NCBI GenBank assembly: GCA_949987565.1
Contig: OX465107.1
Span: forward strand, 11,351,721 to 11,415,720
DNA length: 64,000 nucleotides
Source of the DNA: Luidia sarsii
Taxonomy: Eukaryota > Echinodermata > Asteroidea > Paxillosida > Luidiidae
Direction of reading: 5' to 3'
Positions 35,281 to 47,627 of the stretch are shown piece by piece; within the stretch, counting starts at the first letter, position 1; each line of letters opens with the position of its first letter. The position numbers were made by a program, and so were the translations under genes. The notes below the pieces were generated by a model. It ran no database searches. It was not told the DNA's origin and saw only the letters and a program-made list of their open reading frames with translations.

Positions 35281-36840
35281 TATAAGGTCTCTTAAAGAAG
35301 AGGTGTGGTTCTGAAAAGAACCTGAGTGGTAACAAGGTCACAAGTGCAGTTTCCACTGTCCCAAATAAATGTGATTAAATGTCATTATGCAACCAAGAAC
35401 AAATCAGGAGCCAACAACGATGTTCACAGCTATGGTCAGAGGGTAGAATACGAAATGTTCATAACTTCATAGACATTTGGAGAGTGAAGATATACAGGCC
35501 AAGATAGACAGCACCGTACTCAATAATGCTGTGTATGAAGATTGCCAAGCAAATGTCAGAAATGGGTTTCGTCCGTACGACCCTGGCGAATTCCATCACA
35601 GCATGCAGTCCTGCCACAGAGCGCTCGCTTTGGTGGCAACTGCATGCAACCTTCCCGACTTGACACTTCAATTCGAAAAGTTGGATCAAGCTCAAGTGGG
35701 AACGCGACTTCGGTTTTGTTGCGGTTAGATAAAAATGCTGGATCTTGATCCACCTTTTCCCAAAACAGATGGGAACGTGGTCACAGACTTACTGTATTCC
35801 TGACAAAAGAATTGGCCTGTATGCACAATAAATCCTCCTTAACTTGAATAATTAATCATGCTAATCCCGCTAAACCACAAAGTTTTGTCAGGCCAGTTAC
35901 TATTTTTATCTTTTTGATGAGCTGGGCATGTTCAGTTGTTCACACACACTGCCATTGTCACATTGACGCGTATTGTTCCCAAGGTCATTAAAGTTTACTT
36001 GAACTCCTTTTACAGTTTTAACCATATTCTTTAGTGTACCGGTACATGGTGCATGTACAGTATTTGCTGGTACATACATGTGTACAGTACATGTAAGTAC
36101 ATATAGACCCTGTAATTGTAAACGTGTATGCATTCATAATCATATTCATACATGTTGTACAGTGTGTGTTGTACATATGTACAGGTACTTGTATTAAAGT
36201 TTGTAGATTTTTTCAATATTTTGGTTTATTTTATTGCATAAATTTGTAAATTGATGCATTCTACACATTTCAAAAAGCGAAGCTTTTATTTAGCTTACAG
36301 GTATTTACTTTTTGTTTTGTACAACACAGGATGCATATGTATACATGTACTACATGTACATACACATGTACATGTACCGTAGTTACCGGTATATACTGTA
36401 CATGCATATAAAAGTAAGGACACTTACCGTCTTACGGTACTTTTTTAGGGATAGGTAACATCCTCCTATAATACTTGTAATCACTATGAAAGTTAAGCTA
36501 GTAAAAGTTCATGTACATGTACAGGTGCGGTACAGTAGGTACCGGTACATGTACAATGTGTACAACAAAGAGGAATGCTGTTAATATGAATCCACAAACC
36601 AATGATATTGATAAGCATATGTATCACATATATGAACATGTACTGTAGGCCTATGCCATATTTGTTATTTTTTTTTAGAATCGTGCTTTTATAATTTATT
36701 GGTGTCTTTCCATACAATGTACATGTAGATGTACAAGTACAGTACATGAACATGAACCTTTAGAGACATGCATATAACCTGTGGGCAAATAGAAGCGGGA
36801 GCCAGACTGTAATATCACAGCTACATGTAGGCTGCCATCT
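35281..36840. other. Intergenic, rich in ACATGTAC and CCGGTAC words
   Basis: No gene recognised. From about 36040 to 36740 the words TACATGTAC and ACCGGTAC are dense on both strands, giving spurious Cys/Tyr/Thr-rich frames. Confidence 0.6.
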
Positions 36841-36912
36841 TAATAATAATAATAATAATAAACGCATTTATAGAGCGCCTTTTCCAGGGATGCAAAGCGC
36901 TTGGGGAGAGTG
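36841..36912. repeat. (TAA)n plus CATTTATAGAGCGCC repeat end
   Basis: TAATAATAATAATAATAATA followed by ACGCATTTATAGAGCGCCTT, a sequence type common at the ends of dispersed repeats in many marine animal genomes. The full repeat is not resolved. Confidence 0.5.
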
Positions 36913-36959
36913 CCAATACAAAGACAAGATCAGTGGACAACAAAACAAAGTAAAACGAG

Positions 36960-39200
36960 AAATATATGTCTGTTGTGAAACAGAGCATAGAGCTTTTCCG
37001 CTTCTGTTGTTAACAAGTCATAGAATAGCCCCATTCCTACTCCAAAACGCATGTACATATTTTGTGCACAAAGCCTATGGGACTCGAGTGTGGTATTCAA
37101 AAATTCATAAAAAATATAAACAATGGTCCTTCGGTTCCAAACTTTAGATTTGGAATGTCTAGCACGATAGCTAACGACATACCAAATTTCGAGATGATCG
37201 GCCAATGCCTTATATGTGTTTTAAAATCACACATTTTGATGACGTCATGATTGCGTAACGACATTTTGGCTCCGGAAGGTGTTTCTAAACCATGTCCCCA
37301 ATAGATATCAAAGAAAAAATGAAAAAAATCTCACTCCGTTGGCCAAATATGCTCAATTGAATGTTAACATCTTAAAAGTTTATGACCTCATTAATATTCA
37401 TGAGATTACGTCACGATCGAATGAGGGCTATTTTTGGATACATCTTTTCCCAACTTAGATATGCTGCAAAATTGAAACCAAACTAACCGATACTTTTGCT
37501 AATAATTAAGTTTGAAGTTTGACATTTTAATGACCTGTCACGTGACCCCCTGATGACGTCATGATGATCTCACTTTTTGCAATGAATCTCCATCTACTAA
37601 CCTAAGTATGTGCCAAGTTTGAAGCCATTTGTATTTGATATTAGGCCCTTAATGGATTTCACAGCTAATTTGTACACAAACCTATGGCCCTTAGTATAAA
37701 AAACCTAAACAATGAAAAACAAAGGAAATTCCTGAAATATGTTTTGATATTTTCAATCCGGGGTATATGTTGAGTCGGTTGAAGACAAAATAAAAATACG
37801 ATTTTTTCTTCGTTCAGGTAGTAATCTTCGTCTGAAGTTTAGATCTACCTACGTGAAGCCATAATTAATGACTACAGTGTAGTGTACAAGTTGCCCCTTT
37901 AAAGCACTGTCACGTGTGGGATGTGAGATCGCGGCATGATTGCACATGCCAGTTTGGCCCTTTAAAGAGCTATCACGTGACCACCCAAGCAAAAACAGAC
38001 AGAGAAAAACAGAACAAAATACATATGTTTATTCTATGATAGGTTGAGGCCCATTTCGCGTCGTTTTAATTGGATTTGTGACGGACGAAAAAAAGAGAGT
38101 TTACGTCACTGGGTTTCGAACCCGTACCCTCCATTCCTACCCCAAAACGCACGTGCATATTATGTGCACAAAGTGTATGGGACTACATTATAATATTAAA
38201 AAAATCATAACAATTCTGAACAATGGTTAATTAATTCCCAACTCAAGATTTAGAATGTCTAGCCCAATAGCTAACTGCCCAACAAATTTCGAGAAGATTG
38301 TCCAATGGCAAATATGTGATTTGAAAACACGCATTTTGATGACGTCACGATTGCGTCATGACATTTTGGCCCATTTGGGTGTTTCTAAACTACATCCGGA
38401 ATAGATATCAACAAAAAAAAATAAAAAATCTTGCTCCGTTGGTCAAATATGCTCATTTCAATGTGAAAATCTGAAAAGTTCATGACCTCATAAATATTCA
38501 TGAGATGACGTCAAGGTCAATTGATGGCAATTTTTGGATACAACTTTTCCCAACTTAGATACAGTGCAAAGTTGAAACCAAACGAACTTGTACTTATGCT
38601 TTTAATGGATTTTGAAATTTGCCCCTTTAAAGCAAGGTCACGTGACACGTGATTACGTCATGATGATATCAAGGTGTTTAGGATCAATTTCAGCATGGGC
38701 TTTATGCATTTGCCACGTTTGAAAAAAATCCAAGTCTGTTCAATGACCAAAGTCGTGCTTACAAAACCCCTGTGCATCGTCTATGGGCTTTGGGGGAGAA
38801 GAAGAAGAAGACTAAGAAAAAGCTTAACAAAAGATATAGCTTTTCCGCTTCCCTGGAAGCGGCGGAAAAGCTAACTAGAAACATACGTCTGTTGTAACAG
38901 AACTTGTAGCTTTTCCTTTTCTTTTCTTTCAGAAGAAAGACGTACCAATTCGAAAATCTGAAAACCAGCTGTGTTTTGAACCTGTACCATCAATTCGTAA
39001 CCCAAAACGCACATCCACATCTCATGCACAAAGTCTATGGGACTAAGTAATGATATTAAAAAAATCATAATAATTCAAAAAAATGCTCCAATCGGTGCCA
39101 ATTTTCAGATTTCGAATGTGTAGCACAATAGCTAACTACCCACCAACTTTCGAGATCATTGATCAATGGCTTATATGTTTTTTAAAATCACGCAGGTGGA
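36960..39200 (+). repeat. Three diverged direct repeats (about 0.3-0.8 kb)
   Basis: Copies begin near 37025, 38130 and 38985 with CCAAAACGCA, GTGCACAAAG and TATGGGACT. They share further blocks: TTTCGAGA, AATAGCTAAC and, in the first two, TTTTGATGACGTCA, GACATTTTGG and TCCGTTGG. AGCTTTTCCGCTTC marks joins at about 36990, 38835 and 38905. No coding capacity is conserved. The third copy is truncated near 39200. Class unknown. Confidence 0.65.
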
Positions 39201-39374
39201 TAATTTGAATGAAATAAGAATAAGTGATATACACAAATTTTGCAAACTGCTCAATCTCAAATTTCAAATCTTAAAATTTTAACGTCAGGCCCTCTAAATT
39301 TTGAAATAAGATCGGAATAGCAATAGCAGAGTAAATGTTGAAAATGTTATGTTTTCCCTCTTTTTGCTGTTGCA

Positions 39375-39610
39375 GATGAGTGACAGTATCACCAAGCAGT
39401 ACATAGAAGACTACTGCATTAACAGAATACGAAGAGGAAACATCAACTTGGCGAGTTTCAGACATGTGAGCCGTGAGCCTTTCAACATGGTGGCAAGAAG
39501 AATGCGGGAAATTGGTTGGTATTTCAAGTCAAATCCTTCATCAAACAGTGTGACAATGAGGAGAGTTTTCTCCTGTTCAGTGAAGCTGCCTCTTCTGTTG
39601 ACCCTTGGGG
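39375..39610 (+). CDS. Possible exon of unknown gene
   Basis: A pyrimidine-rich tract and GTTGCAG directly precede an ATG at 39375. The frame reads 78 codons of ordinary composition (for example INLASFRHVSREPFNMVARR, MREIGWYFK) up to TTGGGGTAATAAAG, which could be a splice donor. I recognise no domain. It lies just upstream of the THAP pseudogene start at 39719 but in a different frame. It may be a chance frame or a relic of the gene that lost its 3' part to the insertions. Confidence 0.3.
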
Positions 39611-39718
39611 TAATAAAGTGGGAGACTGCTTGCCTTGTTCTTTGCTATTTTCCATTGAGTTCAATAATGATATTGAGTTCCCTAATGATGTTGAGTTCCC
39701 TAATGATCAATGTGAAAC

Positions 39719-41325
39719 ATGCCACGGTTTTGTGTAAGGCTGGGTCGGTTCGGTCGGTCACACCGGTTCCCGACCATCCCGATCGGGACCCAGTTCCGGT
39801 TTTCCAAAACCGGTGTCCCGATAAAATAATAAAACACATAAGAAAATACGGGGAAGTCGGTTGGATTATTATTATTAACCAAAAGGGTAGTATATATTTG
39901 ATAGTGATGTGCATCAAAGTTATGGTTGCTGGTTTTCCCATAGTAGTTAAAAAAAATCAAAGTCAATCCAAAGAAAAAATAAAACATCGAAAAGTATGTT
40001 AAAGTCAAGGTTTTCAAAAGTCCCTCCATCATATAAAATTCAACTGCTCATAAATGTCGTACGAAAGTCGAGGCAACTTTTATTTCCTTTTCGTTCTCAA
40101 AATGAACTGGGCATACGGAAGGTCATGTTGGCTAGCGAGCTGCGCGCGTACTCACCCCAGCGCGGCCTACACGTGCTCCATGGTTGTATGCAGGCACCAT
40201 AGAGCTCTATGGCAGGCACACAGCGTTGCAGCCACAGCGCGCATTGCGCAATATTTTTTTCTAAACGAACGAACTTTTCGATCCGACCAGGATCGGGCAC
40301 GAAACCCTCGGCATGATTGAGTTTGGTTTTGTTCCTCCATTGAATAGTATTGCGACGCTGGCGCCAAGTGCGGGCATTGAAGTTAGCTGAAAAAGAACGT
40401 CCGTCTCACGCAAGACGGACGTCTGTTGATTGGACAGCGCGCAGTTACGACCGAACATGACAGCGCGTAACGCAATGACTGGCTGGCGAGAGCCATCGTT
40501 AATGCGTGTTTGCGAGGTCGGTCGTCGGAGTCGAACTCTTTATTGTCGATTTGTTGCCCCAGTGATGACGATGGTGATTTTGCTCCTCGTGAAAAAATAT
40601 AAATCCAAACACAGCTGAACGTCTATCGGGCATGTGTGGGACATTCCCTCCAAGAATCATGCCTCATGAATATTGATCTTAGTGACGTCACGAAAGTGGA
40701 GTGTCATTCAAAGTGTATTTTCGGGAAATAAATGTGAATAAAAAAAATAAAAAATCGTGATTAAAAGGGTGCTGAAGGCTGCAAACAAATTTCAGTGAGG
40801 GAATATGTGAGACAAATCACAGCTTGAGTAGTTTATTGAAAACTCACGATATTTATGAGGAAAAAAAGATGTTACAAATTCACAACCATGAATTTCGAGC
40901 ACACGCTATTCCTTATAGAGTTAGATTTTGGCCAATTATGGTTGGAGAAAATCGGGACACCGGTTCCCGACCGATTCAGCGACACCGGTTCCCTGTTTTG
41001 AAAATAACCGGGATGTCGCAACACTAGTTTTGTGCAGTGGGTGGTTGCAATAGAAATGTCACCAGAAGCCAGAATTGGTGTTTTCGAGGGTTTCTGAGGG
41101 ACAAAACCTAAATCGCTTGTGGACGAGGTTCGTCAACATAATTGGGTGGATTTCAAAGATTCCCCGTGGTCACTATCGGCCAAAAGCATTTCGCAGAAGA
41201 TCCCGTTGACGAATCCTGTATCGTACAGTTCTAAGGAATTTGGAATCAGGAAAAGATTGAGGGTAAAACATACATGTAGGGCTGTTCCCACCCTAAAAGC
41301 TCTAGGCTATGATTAACTTCAAGTT
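39719..41325 (+). pseudogene. THAP-domain pseudogene 1, split by a hAT-like insertion
   Basis: The start (ATG at 39719, reading MPRFC) is cut after five codons by the element at 39735-41026. The frame resumes at 41035 with AVGGCNRNVTRSQNWCF, a THAP C-x3-C opening. Frame changes then occur: NRLWTRFVNIIG, QKHFAEDP and RAVPTLKA lie in three frames, and a stop follows RDKT. The pieces follow the THAP order (C-x3-C, W, C-x2-H region, AVPTL box), so this is a decayed DNA-binding domain. A sister copy in inverted orientation lies at 56905-57317 and is broken differently. Confidence 0.75.
39735..41026. mobile_element. hAT-like non-autonomous element (ACCGGT family), copy 1
   Basis: The target duplication GTTTTGTG lies at 39727-39734 and 41027-41034. 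The left end is TAAGGCTGGGTCGGTTCGGT; the right end is CGGGATGTCGCAACACTA. The outer few bases match only loosely, while subterminal CACCGGTTCCCGACC words occur at both ends in opposite orientation. The 1.29 kb interior has no transposase domain. The insertion splits THAP pseudogene 1. Confidence 0.85.
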
Positions 41326-42044
41326 CCAGCTCGGAGTTATCCCGTGCTCGTGCTTCCAGTCATGCCAATGGCATGGTAGTACATGTGTACTTCCAGTGAT
41401 CGTACCGCTGCGACAACTGTAACTACCCATACACGGGGGCTGCGGTGGTGGCTGCACGGCCACGGGGAAGATCCCATTGCAGGCTAGCCTTCCAGAAATG
41501 GGAATGAGCTTGTGTCTTCATACATGTAAGTAGTTTAAAGATTTTTCATTCTTTGTATGTTAACTCTAAAAAAAGTCAGTGCTCATTACATCTCACTTAT
41601 CACTGCGGCCAGCTGAACTTGTACCTTTATTTTTAAGCCTGTCAACAGGCTCATATATATGTCATCGTGGTAGATCAGGGATTTTTGATCCAAGAATTAA
41701 CATTCGTACCATCCGACCTTTAACATTTGTATCATCATCGACAATTTTTGGCGTGCTATTTTTGAGGTGTTTCCTGTATATCTGCAAGTTACCATTTTTG
41801 AAAGATTTCTGTTATTAAACCTGACTAATACCATAAACATATATAGGATCCGAATAATTCCAAAGGGTCCAACTTTTACTAATTCCCAAATTCATGAGAG
41901 TTGACGTATTTCACTCACAACGATAAAGCGCAGCGTGATTATTTGAGTGACCCAACGGGCATGTGAGTGAGGTGACCGGCTAATATGACCATCGTGCAAG
42001 GTTGCTTTGTACTTTCTTGCTGGGCCACGGCCATGGGTTCAAAA
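41027..42044 (+). repeat. Duplicated THAP block, copy 1
   Basis: Beyond the THAP remnant this block continues (for example GACGTATTTCACTCACAACG, CCATGGGTTCAAAAT) in close parallel with the reverse complement of 56430-57300. Shared landmarks include TTGACGTATTT, AGGTGTTTCCTGTATATCTG and CATCGACAATTT. The two copies are inverted relative to each other, about 14 kb apart. It may be a segmental duplication or two copies of an unrecognised mobile element carrying a THAP domain. Confidence 0.75.
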
Positions 42045-43341
42045 TAAGGCTTGGTCGGTTCGGTCGAGCACACCGGTCGGGTTCTGGTTTATAAAAACCG
42101 GTGTATCAATGAAAATTTAAACATAAACAAAAATACGGGGAAGTCGGTTGAAAAAAACCCATTTGTAAACAAAAACAGTTTCTATTGTAGGACAATGTAA
42201 CCAACAGGGTTAACGTGCCACCCTTTGAGTAGTTGATAGCGGTGTGCATCAAAACTATGGTTGTTGGTTTTCCCATAATAATACAAAAAGGCAAACTTTT
42301 AAGGACAAATAAAACATTGAAAAGCAAGTTACAAAGACAAGGATTAAAAAAGTCTCTCCATCATATGAAATTCAACTACTCATAAATTTTGTACAAAAGT
42401 TGAGGTGACCTTTATTTCCTTTTCATTCTCAAAATGAATTATGCATACCAAAATGTCACATTGGCTAGCAAGCTGCGCGTGCACTCATCCCAGTGCGTAC
42501 ACATGCTCCATGGTTGTATGCAGGCACAGTGTTACAGCCACTGTGTGGCGCCATGTTTTTTTCTAAATGAACAAACTTTTTGATCCGAGCAGGATCTGGA
42601 GCGAAACCTTTGGCATGATTGAGTTTGGTTTTCTTCAGAAATGTAAGTTGTAACATTATTGTAACGCGGGGGCCAGTTGCAGACTTTGAAGTTGGATGAA
42701 AAAGATATCACGCACGACACACTGACACAACGCCTCTGTTGATTGGACGGCGCGCTAAGGTTGTCCGATATCCGGATTTTTTGCTTTCGATATATCGTCG
42801 GGGAGATATCGTGACATTCGCTATATGTGGCGTCTTTCCGGAAGTACCATTCAAAACACACACAAATAACTCTCAGCCTGTAATCTACATTACGTATAGC
42901 AAGTGCATAAGCTTTTGCCATGGTTAGAAATATTGTTAAACCCCCTTAAATTTCACATTTTTCAGCCAACTAAAGCAAACCAACTACTTCAGGTCTCTCT
43001 TTTATGTCAAAGTTAAAATAACGTTTTGAGGTGCCAGTCACCGAGAGACGAACTTTGGCCTGGGGGGGGGGGGACATCTGGTCACGTGAAGTTTTGGCGG
43101 GCTCAGGCGGGCGCGTTTGTGAGCCCAATTGAGCGCAGAGGAGGTGACTGCATGGGCAGTCTCAGTGTGTGTGTCACGTGGCGAGCCCTAGTGGGCGCGT
43201 GTGCGTTTCCTCCCTTTTCGTCTCGCCGTTGCCGCCAGCGTGGTTCTCTGTTTGCAGTTCAGAGTAAAAACAAAAAATAATCTCGCTAAAATACTCGAAA
43301 TCTGTCTCCGACTCAACGGTGTGGTCGCGGAACGTCCAGAG

Positions 43342-45077
43342 ATGCCGCGGGGAAGGAAACGGCAGTGTGATGAGGGTCAAGGCGAGTCCACCGTGAGGCA
43401 AACGCGGGCCCAGGCGAGGGCCGTGCGTTCCTTGACCGGAGTTCGTCCGGATACTGGGCCGCAGCCCGTGACCCCGACGTCGCTTCCGGCCTCACCAGCG
43501 GTCCAGTCCCGGGGGCGGGAGTCAGCGGTTCCCCCGGCGAGAGGTCGCGTTTCCTGCGGTAAGCGGCCGGTGTCATCGGAGTGTCGTCTTCCCGGTCCCG
43601 AGCAGCAGCACCGCGGGGAGTCTCCAGCGGCGATCCGAGGTCCCCACGCCAAATGAGCGGTGTCATCTTCGTCCCGGCCTGCAGCATCGCGGGCCCCGGT
43701 CCAACCGCGGTCCGCGTCGGCGTTCGACTCGGGGGAGCTCGGTACTGGCTGTGATAGCGCTAGTTCTAGTAGGAGCGGATCGTCGACCACCGCGATGCAG
43801 ATCGGGAGCGGAGGCCTTCCGCCGTTGGATTTGGGGCGGTCGATCATCGGAGGGGACCAGCAGACGGCGCATACAAATGCAACGCCAACCCCGAACAGGG
43901 GGATCTCGACATTGGCAGGGGATGACGGGCTGACCGAACCTCGACTTCGTTTTTCCCAGGACGTTGGGCAGTCCGCCTGCCCCTCTTCAGGTGTAAACAA
44001 TCCCTCACTTTCAGTGGACCACCCGGCGTGTACAATTGGACTCGGGCGGTTTCCTGGCCGCCTGCTCAGTGGACACTTGGTCCCGGATCCGGTCACCTCT
44101 TCCACGGGACAGTCAGGGGCCAACTCTACTCATCCTCTATGGGCGGCTCAGGGCCAACAGCCGGGTCAGGCCGACACTTCCCGATCTCAAATTAGTGGTG
44201 AGTCCTCACTAAGGGCTGGCCAGGCTTGTTCTCTGGGTCCACTCATTCCAGACATTGGGTTGGGGGAGGATACGGGGTTAGGGTCTGCAGCTGCCGCCCC
44301 TTTGGGCTCGGGATCTGGGGGCACACCAGTTGAGGGTTCCAGGCCTGGGGATTTGGCTTACCTAGGTGGGATAGAAGGGCAGCTGAGCTCCATTTGTGAG
44401 CCCTTGGGGACAACTCTTCCAGTCAGTGTGAGGGAGAGGATAGTCTGGGGAGAGTTCGTTGATCTAGATCTGTTGTTGGACCGTGCGAAATTCGCTCCTG
44501 CTGGTGGCCAGGGCATGGCTGTTTCCTTTGATTCTGGGGGGAATTTGGTGGTAACGGAACAAAAGAAAAAATCTCTGATTTCCTCCATCTTGGGGTGGAC
44601 AGATGCTTTTCTGGTTTTTGTCGCTGTTTTCTCTGCAGCGCACCCTTCGCGAACCCAGGAGCTGTTAAAATACATGCACGTTGTGAGAGTTGCGGCAGCT
44701 CGGTTCCCGGGGAAGGGTTGGCTTGAGTACAACAGGCAGTTTCGAATGAGACAGCAGGGGCGGCCTTCTCGCTCATGGTCCGTTATTGATGGGGAGCTGT
44801 GGACCCTTCTTGTTCAGGCTCCTGTCTGGCAGTATTCGTCACCCGGGTTTCGGCAAGGGTAGGCCCCTGGGGTTGTTGGGTCCCGCCTTTTTCCTTCCTT
44901 TCGGTCCCCCCTAACACCTTCCGCCAACAACCGAACGTATGTTACGGGTTCAATCGGGGCAAGTGCACCTTCGCGAATTGCAAATTCGCTCACAAATGTT
45001 CTAAGTGTAGCTCCCCCGCCATGGGAGTTTCAAGTGTAGTGGCCAGCTCCCTAAAAAGCCCTCACCTCAGGGTCTAA
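43342..45077 (+). pseudogene. Ngaro gag with CCCH zinc finger, broken
   Basis: ATG at 43342 opens a basic N-terminus (PRGRKRQ) and a Pro/Ser/Gly-rich stretch. A single in-frame TGA at 43654-43656 interrupts an otherwise continuous frame that runs to 44862 and contains a folded-looking segment (LGWTDAFLVFVAVFSAAHPS, WSVIDGELWTLLVQAPVWQY). The zinc finger C-x7-C-x4-C-x3-H (CYGFNRGKCTFANCKFAH) is in another frame (44799-45077). The protein would package element RNA. The gene is inactive unless the stop is read through and the frame shifted. Confidence 0.75.
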
Positions 45078-45121
45078 GCAGTAACATCACGCTCCCCGTT
45101 AATTTTAGGCCTCCATGTGGG

Positions 45122-46706
45122 TTGGGTCATGAGTGCGTGTGCTGCTTGGTGCACACTCCTGTGAGGTCTGACATTTTGGAGCCCCTGTTGGCAAGGTATC
45201 CAAATACAGCGGCCGCTGAGGTCTTGCGTGTGGGTTTTTCGGAGGGTTTCAGGTTGGGGTTTTGGGGGTCTCGAAAGGGGGGACGTTCGGATAACTCAAA
45301 GTCGGTCTCTGTAAGATCAACCTTGGCATTGGATAAATTGACTTAAGAGGTACAGTTAGGCCGGATGGCAGGGCCATTCATCTCGAGCCCAATTCCTAAT
45401 CTGAAGATTTCCCCCATTTGCTTGGTGCCGAAATCCGAGCCAGGCAGTTTCCGTTTAATCCACAACTTGTCCTACCCTTCTCCTACCTCGGTTAATGAGG
45501 GCATTGACAGGCAATTCTGTGTTGTTCAGTACTCTAGTTTCGATGATGCAATTAACCTGGTAGTCAGGGCTGGGAGGGGGCATTACTAGCCAAGGCCGAT
45601 GTGAAATCTGCCTTCCGGTTACTGCCTGTACATCCCTCGGACTTTTGCTTATTAGGCATGAAAATTGAAAACAGGATTTACACCGATAAGGCTCTTCCTA
45701 TGGGGGTTTCTTGCGCTCCAGCCCTTTTTGAGAAGTTCTCCACCCTCCTTGATTGGGCTCTGAGGGACAGGACGGGGTCGGATTTGGTGTGCCATTACGC
45801 GGATGATTTTCTTTTTGTTAGTAGGGCTGGTGCAGAGGGTGATTCCGCTTGCGATAGGTTGCTTTTCTCCTTTCACAGTCTGTGCGCAGACTTGGGGGTC
45901 CCCTTGGCTGAAGAGAAGACTGTCCTTCCGTCGACAGTGTTAACCTTCCTCGGCCTCGAGATCAATACTTCTACATTTACGGTATCCGTGTCGGAAGACA
46001 AACTGAGAGCAATCAGATCTAAGGTTCAGACTGCGGCGTGCTCTAGCGAGTCGACGTTGAGATCACTACAGTCGCTCATTGGGTCTCTCTCTTTTATCTG
46101 TCGTGCTGTTGCGCCAGGTCGAGCTTTTCTCCGTAGGTTGATAGACCTGTTGTCGGGTAGGACTGTTCCTGGGCAGGTGATTCGGTTATCTAAGGGAGCA
46201 AAGGCGGAGGAACATTATGGGAGGAACATTATTTCGGACCAGTTTTGGGTGCAGGATGCAGACATTCAGTTGTTCACCGATGCCAGCGGGGCCGTTGGGT
46301 TTGGTGGGTATTTTGGGGGCAGATGGTTCTGTGGATCATGGCCTCCTTCAGTAGGGTTTGCACTCACTCCATCGCTTGGCTGGAATTTTTTCCAGTGGTA
46401 GTCGCTTTAACCCTTTGGGGTAGGCTGTTGTCTGGGAAGCGGGTTGTGATCCGGACCGACAATATGGCAGTGGTTTCTATTATTAACAAGCAGACTTCCA
46501 GTTGCAGTAGGATCATGGGCTTAGTCCGATATTTTGTCCTGCTCTGTCTGGATGCTAACGTTTCCTTTTGCGGCAAGCATATTCCGGATGTAAGTAATAA
46601 CATTGCTGATGCGTTGTCACGTTTGCAGATGTCTCGGTTCAGAACCCTAGCCCCAGCGGCTTCCACTCATGGTTGCGAGGTCCCTGCCTTTTTATGGGAG
46701 CTGTGA
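45122..46706 (+). pseudogene. Ngaro reverse transcriptase-RNase H, frameshifted
   Basis: The lead-in block TPVRSDILEPLLARYP is followed by a stop (TAA at 45344), then RT entry PICLVPKSEPGSFRLIHNLS. A one-base shift near 45588 leads to DVKSAFRLLPV, LPMGVSCAPALFEKF and the catalytic HYADDFLFV. RNase H begins with IQLFTDASGAVGFGGYF and continues in another frame with FFPVVVALTLW, IRTDNMAVVSIINKQTS and NIADALSRLQ. All main catalytic residues remain, so breakage appears recent. Confidence 0.85.
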
Positions 46707-47614
46707 ATGCAGAGGCGGGGAGGTTGTTGGGTGCCTCCATGGCGAAGAGGACTTGGGTGACATACAGTAGAGCAGTAGAACGGTTTCAGCAGTTCCGTCA
46801 AGCGGCGGGCCTGGAACCTATCTGGCCAGCTCCACCTAGCCATCTAGCCACCTTTATTGCTGGCTTGTCCTTGGAAGGACTGGCCCCCTCGTCCATTGGG
46901 ACACACACAGCGGCCGTTGCGTTCGTGCACAAAATTCATGGCTGGTCAGACCCCACAGACAACTTTTACATTTGGAAGCTGAAGGAAGGGGTTCGTAGAC
47001 AGGGTCGAAGGGCAGATGTTCGGCGGCCTATTTCCTTTGAGCTTCTGTGGAGGTTATACAGTGTTCTTGGAGTTATTACTATTTCCCAATTTGACGCAGC
47101 CATGTTCCGGGCTGCTTTTGTTCTGGCTTTTTTCGGATTCCTTCGGGTGAGTGAATTCACTGCCAGGTCCGGGTCAGCTGATTGTTCTCGGGTGTTAGCC
47201 TTTGACGATGTGTGGTTCGTGGGTCCCGATCGATCGATCATGCATGTCAGACTTCGTTTTTCAAAGACTGACCAATGGGGGGAGTCCTTTGATATGTCCT
47301 TTCACAGTCTGCCTGGTGTGTCAGTGTGTCCTGTGCGGTCCCTTTTGACTTATCTGTCTATGCACCCGTCAAATTGTGGGCCCTTGCTCTGCAAATTTGA
47401 TGGGTCGCCTTTGACTGCCTCCCAATTCTGCCTCATGTTGGTTAAGGCTTTGGGGTCCTTGGGGATACCATCGAGGGGATACAATGGCCACAGCTTTCGC
47501 ATTGGGGCGGCCACATGGGCTTCGCTTCTCAAGATTCCTGGGGAACAGATTCAAGGCTTGGGCCGATGGAAGTCTAAGGCATTTAATTCATACATCCGTC
47601 CCCATCTCGTTTAA
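46694..47614 (+). CDS. Ngaro tyrosine recombinase (open frame)
   Basis: A continuous frame of 306 codons from the first in-frame ATG. The N-terminal core-binding part has ASMAKRTWVTYSRAVERFQQ and FIAGLSLEGLAPSSIGTHTA. The catalytic part has R in FLRVSEFTARS, H-x-x-R in GHSFRIGAATW, and W and Y in GLGRWKSKAFNSYIRPHL, the complete R-H-R-W-Y set of the family. The enzyme would join the circular DNA copy to the genome. It is the only uninterrupted gene of this element. In Ngaro it may normally be fused to or translated with the RT. Confidence 0.85.
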   Translation: MGAVNAEAGRLLGASMAKRTWVTYSRAVERFQQFRQAAGLEPIWPAPPSHLATFIAGLSLEGLAPSSIGTHTAAVAFVHKIHGWSDPTDNFYIWKLKEGVRRQGRRADVRRPISFELLWRLYSVLGVITISQFDAAMFRAAFVLAFFGFLRVSEFTARSGSADCSRVLAFDDVWFVGPDRSIMHVRLRFSKTDQWGESFDMSFHSLPGVSVCPVRSLLTYLSMHPSNCGPLLCKFDGSPLTASQFCLMLVKALGSLGIPSRGYNGHSFRIGAATWASLLKIPGEQIQGLGRWKSKAFNSYIRPHLV

Positions 47615-47627
47615 GGGCTGAGGGGAA

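Noticed and set aside
38095..38135. GGGTTTCGAACCC box
   Set aside because: Part of the diverged direct repeat, with no tRNA arms around it.
43377..44123. 248-codon minus-strand frame
   Set aside because: Shadow of the GC-rich gag frame on the plus strand, which has the better start, composition and context.
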